Positions 1-6,540 of a DNA stretch of 10,330 bases are shown one piece after another (the stretch's first letter is position 1; each line of letters opens with the position of its first letter). Location of the stretch: the NCBI GenBank assembly GCA_001798265.1, contig MGRR01000007.1, forward strand, positions 1 through 10,330. Direction: 5' to 3'. This DNA is from Deltaproteobacteria bacterium RIFCSPHIGHO2_12_FULL_43_9 (GTDB lineage: Bacteria; Bdellovibrionota; O2-12-FULL-43-9). Made by a program: the position numbers and the translations under genes. The notes beneath the pieces are model-generated. The model was not told the DNA's origin, ran no database searches, and saw only the letters and a program-made list of their open reading frames with translations.

Positions 1-97
1 TTCGTCATCCCGAGTGAAACGAGGGATCTCTTTTTCGTCATCCCGAGTGAAACGAGGGATCTCTTTTTCGTCATCCCGAGTGAAACGAGGGATCTCT
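1..97 (+). repeat. Three tandem 33-bp REP-like hairpin units
   Basis: Units begin with CGTCAT at 3, 36 and 69. The first two are identical 33-mers ending in five T. The third matches for 28 bases, to the ATCTC at 92-96. Each unit folds into a hairpin: ATCCC pairs with GGGAT (7-11 with 23-27 in unit 1), then a tandem G/A mismatch, then GT/AC closing a GAA loop. The window opens with TT, as if in the T tract of a further copy, so the array may continue to the left. A hairpin followed by CTCTTTTT could act as a weak plus-strand terminator, but that is inference. Confidence 0.9.
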
Positions 98-102
98 ACG
101 AT

Positions 103-148
103 GAGATTGCTTCGCTTCGCTCGCAATGACGTGCGCTCGCAATGACGG
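103..148 (-). repeat. REP-like hairpin (B type) with duplicated tail
   Basis: Read on the minus strand, 103-131 has the frame CGTCAT, stem-loop, ATCTC. Outer stem ATTGC/GCAAT pairs 106-110 with 123-127. The inner stem-loop contains GCGAAGC, a sequence known to form an unusually stable DNA mini-hairpin. The 14-bp tail at 118-131 is repeated at 134-147, a 16-bp period. The element lies just past the 3' end of mtnP, so it would be in that gene's transcript tail. Confidence 0.85.
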
Positions 149-161
149 ATTTTGTTGCTCA

Positions 162-1037
162 TTATCGATTCTTCTTTATGTACTTACCAATAATCAGTTC
201 CAATCGCTTATAAGTCTCTTTTGGAATATTTTCAGCGCGGGTAACAAATGCATGCTGCAAGGATGCACCACATGTACATTTTTTGGTTTTGGAAATCCTG
301 GACGAGGTCTCCTTTATTATCTTTTTTGCCACTGAAACATTTTTGGCAATAACCTCTAGCACCTTAAGCGCGCTAACCGCCTCTTCTTCTTCATGCCATG
401 AGTCATAGTCCGTAGCCAGTGCAACCGTCGCATAACAAAGCTCTGCCTCCCTGGCCAACTTCGATTCTGGAATATTTGTCATCCCAATAACATCAGCGTT
501 CCATGATCTGTAAAGATTAGATTCGGCACGCGTTGAAAACTGTGGTCCCTCAATGCAGACATAGATTCCACCAACATGTAGCGTTGCACCTGCCGCATTA
601 GCCCCATCCCTTAACACCCCCCTCAACTCATCACATGTCGGATCACCAAGACCAACATGAGCAACAATCCCATCCTCAAAAAATGTGCTGGGCCTGATAC
701 CTTTGGTTCTATCGATAAACTGGTCAACCAAAACTATATCACCAGGCTTGATCTCTTTCTTCAAACTACCCACCGCGCTGAGTGAGATCACCTTTTCAGC
801 ACCCAACTTTTTTAATGCGTAAATATTTGCCCGGTAATTTACCTCAGAAGGTCCGTGACGATGCGCTTTTCCATGCCTTGGGAGAAAAAGGAGTTTAACA
901 TCATTCATTGTCCCTGAATGAATCGCATCAGATGGTGCACCAAACGGTGTCTTAACTGAAACCTCTTTTTTATTACTCAAACCCTCCATCTCATAGAGAC
1001 CACTGCCACCGATGACACCAATTATTGTTTCACCCAC
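162..1037 (-). CDS. mtnP: S-methyl-5'-thioadenosine phosphorylase
   Basis: Cytoplasmic enzyme of methionine salvage that splits methylthioadenosine with phosphate to adenine and methylthioribose-1-phosphate, clearing the by-product of polyamine and other SAM-dependent reactions. The 291-residue product has the whole trimeric PNP/MTAP family fold: GGSGLY near residue 10, PRHG and HGPSEVNYRAN at about 53-70, SAVGSL near 87, the substrate loop EGPQFSTRAES near 164, GMTN.PE near 185, and TDYDSWH near 209. The TDYD motif favours adenine (MTAP) over 6-oxopurine specificity. The start is GTG, chosen because a strong AAGGAGG lies 6 nt upstream and GGSGLY is at the usual distance. Probably downstream of rlmN in the same transcript (124-bp gap). 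A methylthioinosine or general purine phosphorylase is less likely. Confidence 0.93.
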   Translation of the reverse strand: MGETIIGVIGGSGLYEMEGLSNKKEVSVKTPFGAPSDAIHSGTMNDVKLLFLPRHGKAHRHGPSEVNYRANIYALKKLGAEKVISLSAVGSLKKEIKPGDIVLVDQFIDRTKGIRPSTFFEDGIVAHVGLGDPTCDELRGVLRDGANAAGATLHVGGIYVCIEGPQFSTRAESNLYRSWNADVIGMTNIPESKLAREAELCYATVALATDYDSWHEEEEAVSALKVLEVIAKNVSVAKKIIKETSSRISKTKKCTCGASLQHAFVTRAENIPKETYKRLELIIGKYIKKNR

Positions 1038-1043
1038 AAGCTG

Positions 1044-1050
1044 CCTCCTT
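1044..1050 (-). promoter_or_regulatory. Ribosome binding site of mtnP
   Basis: Minus-strand AAGGAGG, 6 nt before the GTG codon at 1037. It fixes this non-ATG start. The site directly abuts the REP-like hairpin at 1051-1084, which would lie just 5' of it in the mRNA. Confidence 0.8.
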
Positions 1051-1084
1051 CGTCATGCCCAGCCCGAAGGGCGTCGGGCATCTC
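1051..1084 (+). repeat. REP-like hairpin (C type) upstream of mtnP
   Basis: Frame CGTCAT, stem-loop, ATCTC. TGCCC at 1056-1060 pairs with GGGCA at 1076-1080. GCCC at 1062-1065 pairs with GGGC at 1069-1072 around a GAA loop. An unpaired A faces GTC between the two stems. The flanks match the other REP-like elements in the window but the stem is unrelated. The rest of the rlmN-mtnP gap (1085-1161) shows no clear promoter or terminator. Confidence 0.8.
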
Positions 1085-1161
1085 TTCGAAGTAAAGCTAA
1101 TATGATTAATTTTGTGGTGCAAGTATTAAGCAATTGGTGACGGAGGCAAATTGTCTATTTC

Positions 1162-2199
1162 TTAATCTAAATTATTTGCTGACCTCAGCTGCCCACAAGC
1201 GGCAAGGATATCAAGACCTCCACTTATTCTGGTCGTAACAACATAGTGATTACTTAGAACAATTTTATGAAAAGATTTCCATCGCTCCTCGGTTGGGCGA
1301 CTGAATTTTGAACCCGGATATGGATTGTAGGGGATCAGATTAATTTTGCATGGAATTCCTTTTAATAACCTAACTAATTTATATGCATCTTCATCAGAAT
1401 CGTTCACACCTGACAACAATGTATATGCAATCATAATGGGATTTTTGTCTGAAATAGGAAGTTCGCGAAGCGTCTGCAATAGATAATCCAAAGAATATTT
1501 TCTTGCAATTGGCATAATCTCCCTGCGAAGCTCGTCGGAGACTGCATTCAACGATAAAACAAGTCGAACCCTAATCTCTTTCAACACCCTGATCATATTA
1601 GGCGCCACACCAACGGTTGAGATTGCAATCTTCCTTCTTCCAAAACCTAAACCTTGTTGATCAGATATAACCTCAATTGCTTTCTTAACCTCATCAAAAT
1701 TATCTAATGGCTCCCCCATCCCCATAAAAACTATATTAGAAATTCTCTCACCCGGTTCTAAAATTCGACGCGCCTCTAAAAACTGAGCAACAATTTCATC
1801 CGCTTTTAATTGCCTCTGCAATTTCTGTTCTGCTGTCAGACAGAAACTGCACCCCATCTTGCAACCGACCTGACTGGAAATACACAAAGTCAGTCTACCT
1901 TCATCTGGAATTAAAACTGTTTCAATTGTCTCTCCATCAGACAATCGAAAGAGTATCTTTCTTGTGCCATCCAGAGCTGATTTTTGTAATTTCAGTAATT
2001 CCAACCTTGTAAACTGCCAATCGGCGGAAAGCTTTCTTCTCAAATCAGTTGAAAGGTTTGTCATTCTCTCAAAATCTACTAAGTTCTCTTTATACACCCA
2101 CTGAGCAACCTGGGTTGCGCGAAATGGCTGTTCACGCTGTAAAACAAACCACCTCTTTAAACCTTGGATAGGCACTGAATAGATTGATTTTTGAGACAT
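1162..2199 (-). CDS. rlmN: Radical SAM 23S rRNA (adenine-2503-C2) methyltransferase RlmN
   Basis: Methylates C2 of A2503 in 23S rRNA and, in the family, A37 of some tRNAs, tuning the peptidyl-transferase centre and decoding. The 345-residue protein has the N-terminal accessory domain (PFRATQVAQWVY near 25), the radical SAM cysteines C113, C117 and C120 (CX3CX2C), the GxGEP-like segment MGMGEPLDN at about 160, and AACGQL near the C terminus, whose C335 is the second catalytic cysteine. The stretch after the cluster (TAEQKLQRQL) departs from the common TGxxGxxRNL form but is still RlmN-like. ATG is placed as usual for the family, but no Shine-Dalgarno is visible and the predicted promoter ends only 8 nt upstream. 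Cfr, the C8 methylating resistance paralogue, is less likely given full-length RlmN similarity and the housekeeping context. Confidence 0.94.
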   Translation of the reverse strand: MSQKSIYSVPIQGLKRWFVLQREQPFRATQVAQWVYKENLVDFERMTNLSTDLRRKLSADWQFTRLELLKLQKSALDGTRKILFRLSDGETIETVLIPDEGRLTLCISSQVGCKMGCSFCLTAEQKLQRQLKADEIVAQFLEARRILEPGERISNIVFMGMGEPLDNFDEVKKAIEVISDQQGLGFGRRKIAISTVGVAPNMIRVLKEIRVRLVLSLNAVSDELRREIMPIARKYSLDYLLQTLRELPISDKNPIMIAYTLLSGVNDSDEDAYKLVRLLKGIPCKINLIPYNPYPGSKFSRPTEERWKSFHKIVLSNHYVVTTRISGGLDILAACGQLRSANNLD

Positions 2200-2207
2200 A
2201 GTAATGG

Positions 2208-2236
2208 ACTATAATGCTTATAATTTAAGCGGGCAA
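2208..2236 (-). promoter_or_regulatory. Predicted sigma70 promoter of rlmN
   Basis: Minus strand: TTGCCC at 2231-2236, 17-bp spacer, TATAGT at 2208-2213 (5 of 6 to consensus). The -10 box ends 8 nt before the rlmN ATG, so the transcript would have almost no leader. It faces the promoter of the glycosyltransferase pair back to back. Confidence 0.5.
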
Positions 2237-2243
2237 GGGTAGT

Positions 2244-2272
2244 TTGACATGATCCAACCCCGTATCTACATT
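2244..2272 (+). promoter_or_regulatory. Predicted sigma70 promoter of the GT2-LAB_N pair
   Basis: Perfect -35 TTGACA at 2244-2249, 17-bp spacer, weaker -10 TACATT at 2267-2272 (4 of 6). The predicted start near 2279 precedes the Shine-Dalgarno at 2282. This also argues against translation starting at TTG 2271, which lies inside the -10 box. Confidence 0.55.
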
Positions 2273-2281
2273 GGTAATTTC

Positions 2282-2286
2282 AGGAG
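2282..2286 (+). promoter_or_regulatory. Ribosome binding site of the GT2 gene
   Basis: AGGAG, 5 nt before ATG 2292. It decides the start in favour of ATG 2292 over the in-frame TTG 21 bases upstream. Confidence 0.75.
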
Positions 2287-2291
2287 CAAGA

Positions 2292-2999
2292 ATGATTTCT
2301 GTCGTTATTCCTATTTATAACGAAAAAGATTCTATTGAACCTCTGTTTTCTGAACTTCTTCCAGTAATGAATGCCTTGGAAGTTCCATACGAAGTAATCT
2401 GTGTTGATGATGGTAGCAGTGATGGTAGCAGTGATCTCTTGAAGAATTTTTCAAAATCTGATGCAAAAATCAAACATATAAAATTTAAAACTAATTGCGG
2501 ACAAACTGCTGCTTTTGATGCAGGCTTCAGAGCCGCAAAGGGTGGAATTATAATTACTCTCGATGCAGATCTTCAGAATGACCCAAATGATATACCGAAG
2601 GTCATCGAGGCCCTTGAACATGCTGACGTTGCCTGTGGCTGGAGGTGGAAGAGAAATGACCCTGTAATAAAAAAAATATCGTCAAAGATTGCTAATGGTG
2701 TTCGTAATTGGTTGAATCAGGAGGATATCAAAGACACAGGATGTTCCCTGAAAGCATTCAGAAGATCTGTAGTTGAGAGATTTAAACTATACAAAGGGCT
2801 CCATAGATTCTTCCCGACACTTGCAAAAATGGAAGGGTTCAGGGTTGTAGAGGTAAAGGTTAATCATAGAGAGAGACAATTTGGGATTAGTAAATATGGG
2901 GTAACTAATAGGATCTTTCGCGCTCTGGCTGATGCATTCGCAATCCGATGGATGCAGAAGAGAATTATTCGATATGAATTCGAGGAGAATATAAGTTGA
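2292..2999 (+). CDS. Family 2 glycosyltransferase, DPM1/polyprenyl-phosphate type
   Basis: Predicted to move a sugar from a nucleotide-sugar donor, most likely onto undecaprenyl phosphate at the inner membrane face. The 235-residue protein opens with the GT-A signature VVIPIYNE, then VDDGSSDGS near 38, the metal-binding DADLQNDP (DxD) near 92, DTGCSLKAFRR near 145, and a C-terminal HRERQFGISKYG typical of DPM1/ArnC-like enzymes. It has no C-terminal membrane helices, unlike ArnC or GtrB, so it may rely on its neighbour for membrane location (inference). It ends at TGA overlapping the TTG start of the LAB_N gene by 4 bases (TTGA), so the two are probably coupled. The sugar cannot be told from sequence. 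Confidence 0.88.
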   Translation: MISVVIPIYNEKDSIEPLFSELLPVMNALEVPYEVICVDDGSSDGSSDLLKNFSKSDAKIKHIKFKTNCGQTAAFDAGFRAAKGGIIITLDADLQNDPNDIPKVIEALEHADVACGWRWKRNDPVIKKISSKIANGVRNWLNQEDIKDTGCSLKAFRRSVVERFKLYKGLHRFFPTLAKMEGFRVVEVKVNHRERQFGISKYGVTNRIFRALADAFAIRWMQKRIIRYEFEENIS

Positions 3000-3292
3000 C
3001 GTGGGATTATTGGGTAATATTAGGTTTTGTTGCACAGGGTCTCTTCTTCATGAGATTTTTTATTCAATGGATCTCTTCCGAGAGAAAGAAGGAGAGCCAT
3101 ATTCCAATTGCTTTTTGGTATTTTTCTCTGGCAGGAGGCGCACTTTTACTTGTTTATGCCATTAAAAGACAAGATCCCGTTTTTATCATCGGTCAGGCAA
3201 CCGGTTTAATAATTTATATAAGAAATCTGATGTTGATCGCCAAATCCAAAAAACAATATAGATTTTCCTCATCGCCGCAACAAATTAACTAA
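2996..3292 (+). CDS. LAB_N domain small membrane protein
   Basis: A 98-residue protein matching the LAB_N domain (lipid A biosynthesis N-terminal, first seen fused to lipid-A-disaccharide synthase LpxB). Visible family pattern: GFVAQGLFFMRFFIQW, SERKKESHIP, FWYFSLAGG, YAIKRQDPVFIIGQ, IYIRNL. About three membrane helices. The stand-alone form is often found beside GT2 and GT39 enzymes, where a role in lipid-linked sugar handling is assumed but its biochemical activity is not settled. The start is TTG, supported by GAGGAG at 2982-2987 with 8-nt spacing and by the 4-bp overlap with the upstream gene. A few basic and polar residues follow the last helix. The gene converges with the LRR gene across 13 bp, with no clear terminator. 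Confidence 0.88.
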   Translation: MTWDYWVILGFVAQGLFFMRFFIQWISSERKKESHIPIAFWYFSLAGGALLLVYAIKRQDPVFIIGQATGLIIYIRNLMLIAKSKKQYRFSSSPQQIN

Positions 3293-3305
3293 TTTAAAAA
3301 TAAAA

Positions 3306-3785
3306 TCAAAAAATAACCTCTACCTCTTTTGGAAGGCTGTTGCGAATGCGTTCCTTTTCGACGGTTGAAAATTTATTGTTGGCCAGGCTAAGCCATCTAA
3401 GCTTTATAAGCCCACTAAATAAACCCTCGGGAAGAAAATTCAGTTTATTTGAGTCTAGATAAATTACCTCCAGCTCTATTAATCCCCGAAAAAACTCTTC
3501 GGGAATTAATCTAAGTCTATTGTCACTGAGTCTCAACCATTGCAGATTTGATAGCCCCTCCAGATCATTGCCCTTTAAGGTATCCATTCCCTTTGACCAT
3601 AGGTTTAAACTTTTTATGGTACCCAGATCGGCATCCGATACATCCGAACAACCCTTGCCCACCATTGCACTTATGGTTTCATGAACTTCTTTTGTTCGAT
3701 CACAAATTGCCGGATAGCCTGTAGCCATGAATACAAAACTGAGTAAGATCATGGAAAGAGATGAGATAAAATAGACTTTCTCCAC
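3306..3785 (-). CDS. Small exported leucine-rich-repeat protein
   Basis: Unknown function. From GTG 3785 the product has 159 residues. It starts with a signal-like segment (MEKVYF, then a hydrophobic run to about residue 26), followed by CDRTKEV, a second cysteine in KGCSDV, and about four LRR units with the LxxLxLxxN pattern (WLRLSDN, VIYLDSN, WLSLANN). I recall the CDRT...C...L pattern ahead of LRRs from other short bacterial LRR proteins. There is no proper lipobox, so a soluble periplasmic or secreted protein is more likely than a lipoprotein. The repeats are too few for a full solenoid, so it is probably a small binding module. The longer TTG start at 3809 lacks a ribosome site. It sits 71 bp downstream of the ndk stop and may be the last gene of that transcript. 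Confidence 0.75.
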   Translation of the reverse strand: MEKVYFISSLSMILLSFVFMATGYPAICDRTKEVHETISAMVGKGCSDVSDADLGTIKSLNLWSKGMDTLKGNDLEGLSNLQWLRLSDNRLRLIPEEFFRGLIELEVIYLDSNKLNFLPEGLFSGLIKLRWLSLANNKFSTVEKERIRNSLPKEVEVIF

Positions 3786-3790
3786 AAGAG

Positions 3791-3794
3791 CCTC
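3791..3794 (-). promoter_or_regulatory. Ribosome binding site of the LRR gene
   Basis: Minus-strand GAGG, 5 nt before GTG 3785. It supports this start over the in-frame TTG at 3809 and gives a normal-looking signal peptide beginning MEKVYF. Confidence 0.5.
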
Positions 3795-3856
3795 GTGTTT
3801 CAACAACAATAAAAAACAGCGATAAATACCTTGTGAGATTATTATAAAACTTTCGA

Positions 3857-4282
3857 TTACAAATTAACAAGCTCTTCTTTTTTAAAGAAGTAGCTGACTT
3901 CTCTTTCTGCGGATTTTGGAGAGTCACTGCCATGAACGGCGTTTTTTTCGATGCTTTCGGCAAAGAGTTTTCGAAGGGTTCCTTCGTCTGCGTTTGCTGG
4001 ATTTGTCGCGCCCATTATATCCCTGTTTTTTAAGATTACATTATCACCCTGAAGAACCATTAATACAACCGGACCAGATGTCATGAATGAGACGAGTGAA
4101 TCGAAGAATGGCTTTCCCTTATGCTCGGCATAAAAACCCTCTGCCTCTGGTTTTGTTAAACGTTTCATCCTCATCGCAGCAATTTTGATTTTTTCTTCCT
4201 CGAATCTTTTAATAATTGTTCCAATTAGTTTTTTGCTAACAGCATCGGGTTTAATAATTGAAAGGGTTAGTTCGTTTGGCAT
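3857..4282 (-). CDS. ndk: Nucleoside diphosphate kinase
   Basis: Transfers the gamma phosphate between nucleoside triphosphates and diphosphates through a phosphohistidine, keeping NTP and dNTP pools balanced in the cytoplasm. The 141 residues are the usual bacterial length. Visible are the N-terminal TLSIIKPDAV, the MGATNPANADEGTLR segment (about 90-104), and the active-site NAVHGSDS with H117. The ATG start has AAGGA a short distance upstream. It lies downstream of sucD, separated by the 18-bp repeat array. In Pseudomonas, Ndk has been reported in complex with succinyl-CoA synthetase, and this adjacency fits conversion of the ATP or GTP made there. Confidence 0.96.
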   Translation of the reverse strand: MPNELTLSIIKPDAVSKKLIGTIIKRFEEEKIKIAAMRMKRLTKPEAEGFYAEHKGKPFFDSLVSFMTSGPVVLMVLQGDNVILKNRDIMGATNPANADEGTLRKLFAESIEKNAVHGSDSPKSAEREVSYFFKKEELVNL

Positions 4283-4301
4283 ATAAGTTCCTTTATCAAC
4301 A

Positions 4302-4478
4302 GAGATTGCTTCGCTTCGCTCGCAATGACGGACACGCTCGCAATGACGGACACGCTCGCAATGACGGACACGCTCGCAATGACGGACACGCTCGCAATGA
4401 CGGACACGCTCGCAATGACGGGCACGCTCGCAAGGACGGACACGCTCGCAATGACGGGCACGCTCGCAAGGACGGTCT
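4302..4478 (-). repeat. 18-bp tandem array grown from a B-type REP-like hairpin
   Basis: The intact hairpin element occupies 4302-4330 (minus-strand frame CGTCAT, stem-loop, ATCTC; stem 4305-4309 with 4322-4326). Its tail then repeats with an 18-bp period from 4317: units at 4317, 4335, 4353, 4371, 4389, 4407, 4425, 4443 and a diverged one at 4461. The first five are identical; later ones carry A-to-G or T-to-G changes. There are no spacers, so it is not CRISPR. It fills most of the 199-bp gap between the sucD stop and the ndk start. A faint tenth unit in phase at 4479-4496 (11 of 18 by eye) runs into the sucD stop. Confidence 0.93.
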
Positions 4479-4481
4479 CAA

Positions 4482-5366
4482 TCACAATGATGTCCGTCCC
4501 CGAATCACTTTCGCTACTGTCTCACCAATCTCTGCCGGGGATCTAGAAACAATAATTCCTGCATCCTCCATTACTTCAATCTTTTCCTGTGCGGTACCTT
4601 CGCTACCCGCAATTATTGCACCGGCATGCCCCATTCTTTTTCCTTTTGGTGCTGTTAACCCGGCTATATAACCAACAACCGGTTTTGACATGTGTGCCTT
4701 AACAAAGGCTGCTCCTTCTTGTTCGTCAGATCCTCCTATTTCACCAATCATAACGACAGCCTCTGTATTTTTATCATCTTCGAAAAGCTTTAATGCATCT
4801 ACAAAATTTAATCCCTTAACCGGATCACCCCCAAGCCCAATACATGTCGACTGACCAAGGCCTTGCTTGGTAACCTGGTCGACAGCCTCGTAAGTCAATG
4901 TCCCACTTCTTGATACAACCCCTATTGTTCCCCGACGATGGATCTCGCCCGGCATTATTCCGATCTTTGATTCCCCTGGGGTAATAATTCCAGGGCAGTT
5001 TGGTCCGATCAAAACCGATTTGCTGTTTTCCAGTGCCCTTTTTACCTTGATCATATCCAGCGTTGGAATACCCTCGGTAATCGCGACTATTAATGATATT
5101 CCCGCATCTAGTGCCTCAAGGATTGAATCGGCGGCAAACGGGGCCGGAACAAAGATCATTGTCGCAGTCGCATCGGTTTCTTTAACAGATTCTTTGACTG
5201 TATCGAAAACAGGAATCCCTTCAAAATCTGTTCCTCCCTTGCCAGGGGTAACACCTCCGACGATTTTAGAGCCATAATCCCGGCATCCCTTAGTGTGGAA
5301 TGCTCCGTTTTTTCCTGTAATTCCCTGACAGATTATTTTTGTATCTCTGCTTAGGAGTATGCTCAT
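4482..5366 (-). CDS. sucD: Succinyl-CoA ligase, alpha subunit
   Basis: With SucC it converts succinyl-CoA, phosphate and ADP or GDP to succinate, CoA and ATP or GTP in the TCA cycle. The 294 residues match the family. Seen are the CoA-binding N terminus (TKIICQGITGKNG), GGVTPGKGG near 37, the FVPAPFAAD loop near 72, IGPNCPGIITPGE near 120, SRSGTLTYE near 152, and KGKRMGHAGAIIAG with the phosphorylated H247. ATG 5366 shares a base with the sucC stop (TAATG), so translation is coupled, with AAGGAG and GGGG in the end of sucC as ribosome site. The last residues (about RGRTSL) lie beyond the conserved domain and border the repeat array, so this tail may be repeat-derived. Confidence 0.97.
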   Translation of the reverse strand: MSILLSRDTKIICQGITGKNGAFHTKGCRDYGSKIVGGVTPGKGGTDFEGIPVFDTVKESVKETDATATMIFVPAPFAADSILEALDAGISLIVAITEGIPTLDMIKVKRALENSKSVLIGPNCPGIITPGESKIGIMPGEIHRRGTIGVVSRSGTLTYEAVDQVTKQGLGQSTCIGLGGDPVKGLNFVDALKLFEDDKNTEAVVMIGEIGGSDEQEGAAFVKAHMSKPVVGYIAGLTAPKGKRMGHAGAIIAGSEGTAQEKIEVMEDAGIIVSRSPAEIGETVAKVIRGRTSL

Positions 5367-6538
5367 TATGCACCCCTCTCCTTCAATGCCTGCACAGATT
5401 TTTGAGCTGCCTCCGACATCGTCCCCGCGGTAATAATGGGAAGACCGGATTTGACGATTATTGCCCTCCCCTCATCAGAATGGGTTCCCTGGAGCCTGAC
5501 AACCAGTGGAATTTTTAAATGAACCTGTTTTGCAGCCTCTATAATTCCTGTCGCTACCCTGTCGCAATGAACAATTCCACCAAAAATATTTACCAAAACA
5601 ACCTTTGTGTTCGCGTCAGATAATAAAATTTTAAATGCCTCTTTGATTCTCTCTGTTGTTGTTCCACCGCCAACATCCAGAAAGTTTGCAGGCTCCGCTC
5701 CATAGAGCTTGATAATATCCATCGTTGCCATAGCAAGCCCTGCTCCATTGACCATGCAACCTATGCTTCCATCCAGACTAATATAGTTAAGCTGGTGTTT
5801 TGATGCTTCAACCTCTTTTGGGTCTTCCTCTGTGGGATCATAAAATTCCTGCAGATCGAGGTGGCGGAAGAGTGCGTTGTCATCGAGGTTGATCTTCGCG
5901 TCCAGCGCCAACAACTCTCCATCTCTGGTAAGTACCAGTGGATTTATCTCAGCAATCGACGCATCCGATTCCGTGAATGCCTTGTAAAGCGCCCGCAGAA
6001 ACTGAGTAGCCTTTTTTGTAAGTGTTGTCGGTAATTGTAATCCAAAGACAAGCTCCCGCGCCTGAAAATCTGTCAACCCAAGCAGTGGATCGATAACAAC
6101 CTTTAAGATCTTTTCCGGAGATTTTCTTGCAACCTCCTCGATCTCAACCCCACCCTCCATACTTGCCATTACTACAAGCCTGCTTCTCCGGCGATCGAGT
6201 ACAATCCCTAAATAGAGCTCCTGTTCAATTGAAAGACCCTGCTCAATTAAAACCTGGTTTACAACCTTACCCCCCGGGCCGGTTTGATGTGTAACTAATG
6301 TCTTTCCAAGCATCTCATCAACATACTGGGCAACCTCAGAGAGCTTTTTCGCAATCTTTACACCACCCGCTTTCCCTCTCCCACCTGCATGTATTTGTGC
6401 TTTTACTACCCAGACATCACCACCGATTTCCCGTGCAGCTGCCTGTGCATCCTTACTGTTTGTTACAATTTTGCCCTTGGGGACAGGGACCCCGTAACGT
6501 GCAAGAATGGATTTTGCCTGATACTCATGTATGTTCAT
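5366..6538 (-). CDS. sucC: Succinyl-CoA ligase, beta subunit
   Basis: Nucleotide-binding partner of SucD. The 390 residues are normal length. An N-terminal ATP-grasp domain starts MNIHEYQAK with the glycine-rich QIHAGGRGKAGGVK near 48-61. The metal-binding part AEINPLV...LALDAKINLDDN follows around 195-220. The C-terminal ligase domain carries VNGAGLAMATMD, LDVGGG and VNIFGGIVHCD. This last motif reads IVHCD where many homologues have IMRCD, a mild variation. ADP versus GDP preference cannot be read safely. It starts 2 bp after the mdh stop, without a strong ribosome site, suggesting coupling to mdh. Confidence 0.97.
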   Translation of the reverse strand: MNIHEYQAKSILARYGVPVPKGKIVTNSKDAQAAAREIGGDVWVVKAQIHAGGRGKAGGVKIAKKLSEVAQYVDEMLGKTLVTHQTGPGGKVVNQVLIEQGLSIEQELYLGIVLDRRRSRLVVMASMEGGVEIEEVARKSPEKILKVVIDPLLGLTDFQARELVFGLQLPTTLTKKATQFLRALYKAFTESDASIAEINPLVLTRDGELLALDAKINLDDNALFRHLDLQEFYDPTEEDPKEVEASKHQLNYISLDGSIGCMVNGAGLAMATMDIIKLYGAEPANFLDVGGGTTTERIKEAFKILLSDANTKVVLVNIFGGIVHCDRVATGIIEAAKQVHLKIPLVVRLQGTHSDEGRAIIVKSGLPIITAGTMSEAAQKSVQALKERGA

Positions 6539-6540
6539 GA

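Noticed and set aside
2271..2291. TTG 2271 as start of the GT2 gene
   Set aside because: It falls in the predicted -10 box and has no ribosome site. ATG 2292 has AGGAG at good spacing and begins right at the conserved domain.
2787..3035. Minus-strand open frame opposite the GT2 and LAB_N genes
   Set aside because: Antisense shadow of two clear coding regions, with no family resemblance.
3306..3785. LRR protein as a lipoprotein
   Set aside because: The cysteine after the hydrophobic segment is preceded by PAI, which is not a lipobox, as position -1 should be Gly, Ala or Ser.
3786..3809. TTG 3809 as start of the LRR gene
   Set aside because: No ribosome site, and it puts acidic residues ahead of the signal peptide. 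GTG 3785 has GAGG 5 nt upstream.
3700..3963. Minus-strand open frame spanning the ndk and LRR junction
   Set aside because: It overlaps two well-supported genes in another frame and resembles nothing.
4317..4478. CRISPR array
   Set aside because: Units are directly head to tail with no spacers, only 18 bp long, and there are no cas genes.
4258..4671. Several open frames on both strands across the 18-bp array
   Set aside because: An 18-bp period keeps every frame open. Peptides such as SLRAKRSNL or VIASEAKQS are well-known translations of this REP-like hairpin, not proteins. Only the 4267-4485 frame is kept, as a finding about geometry.
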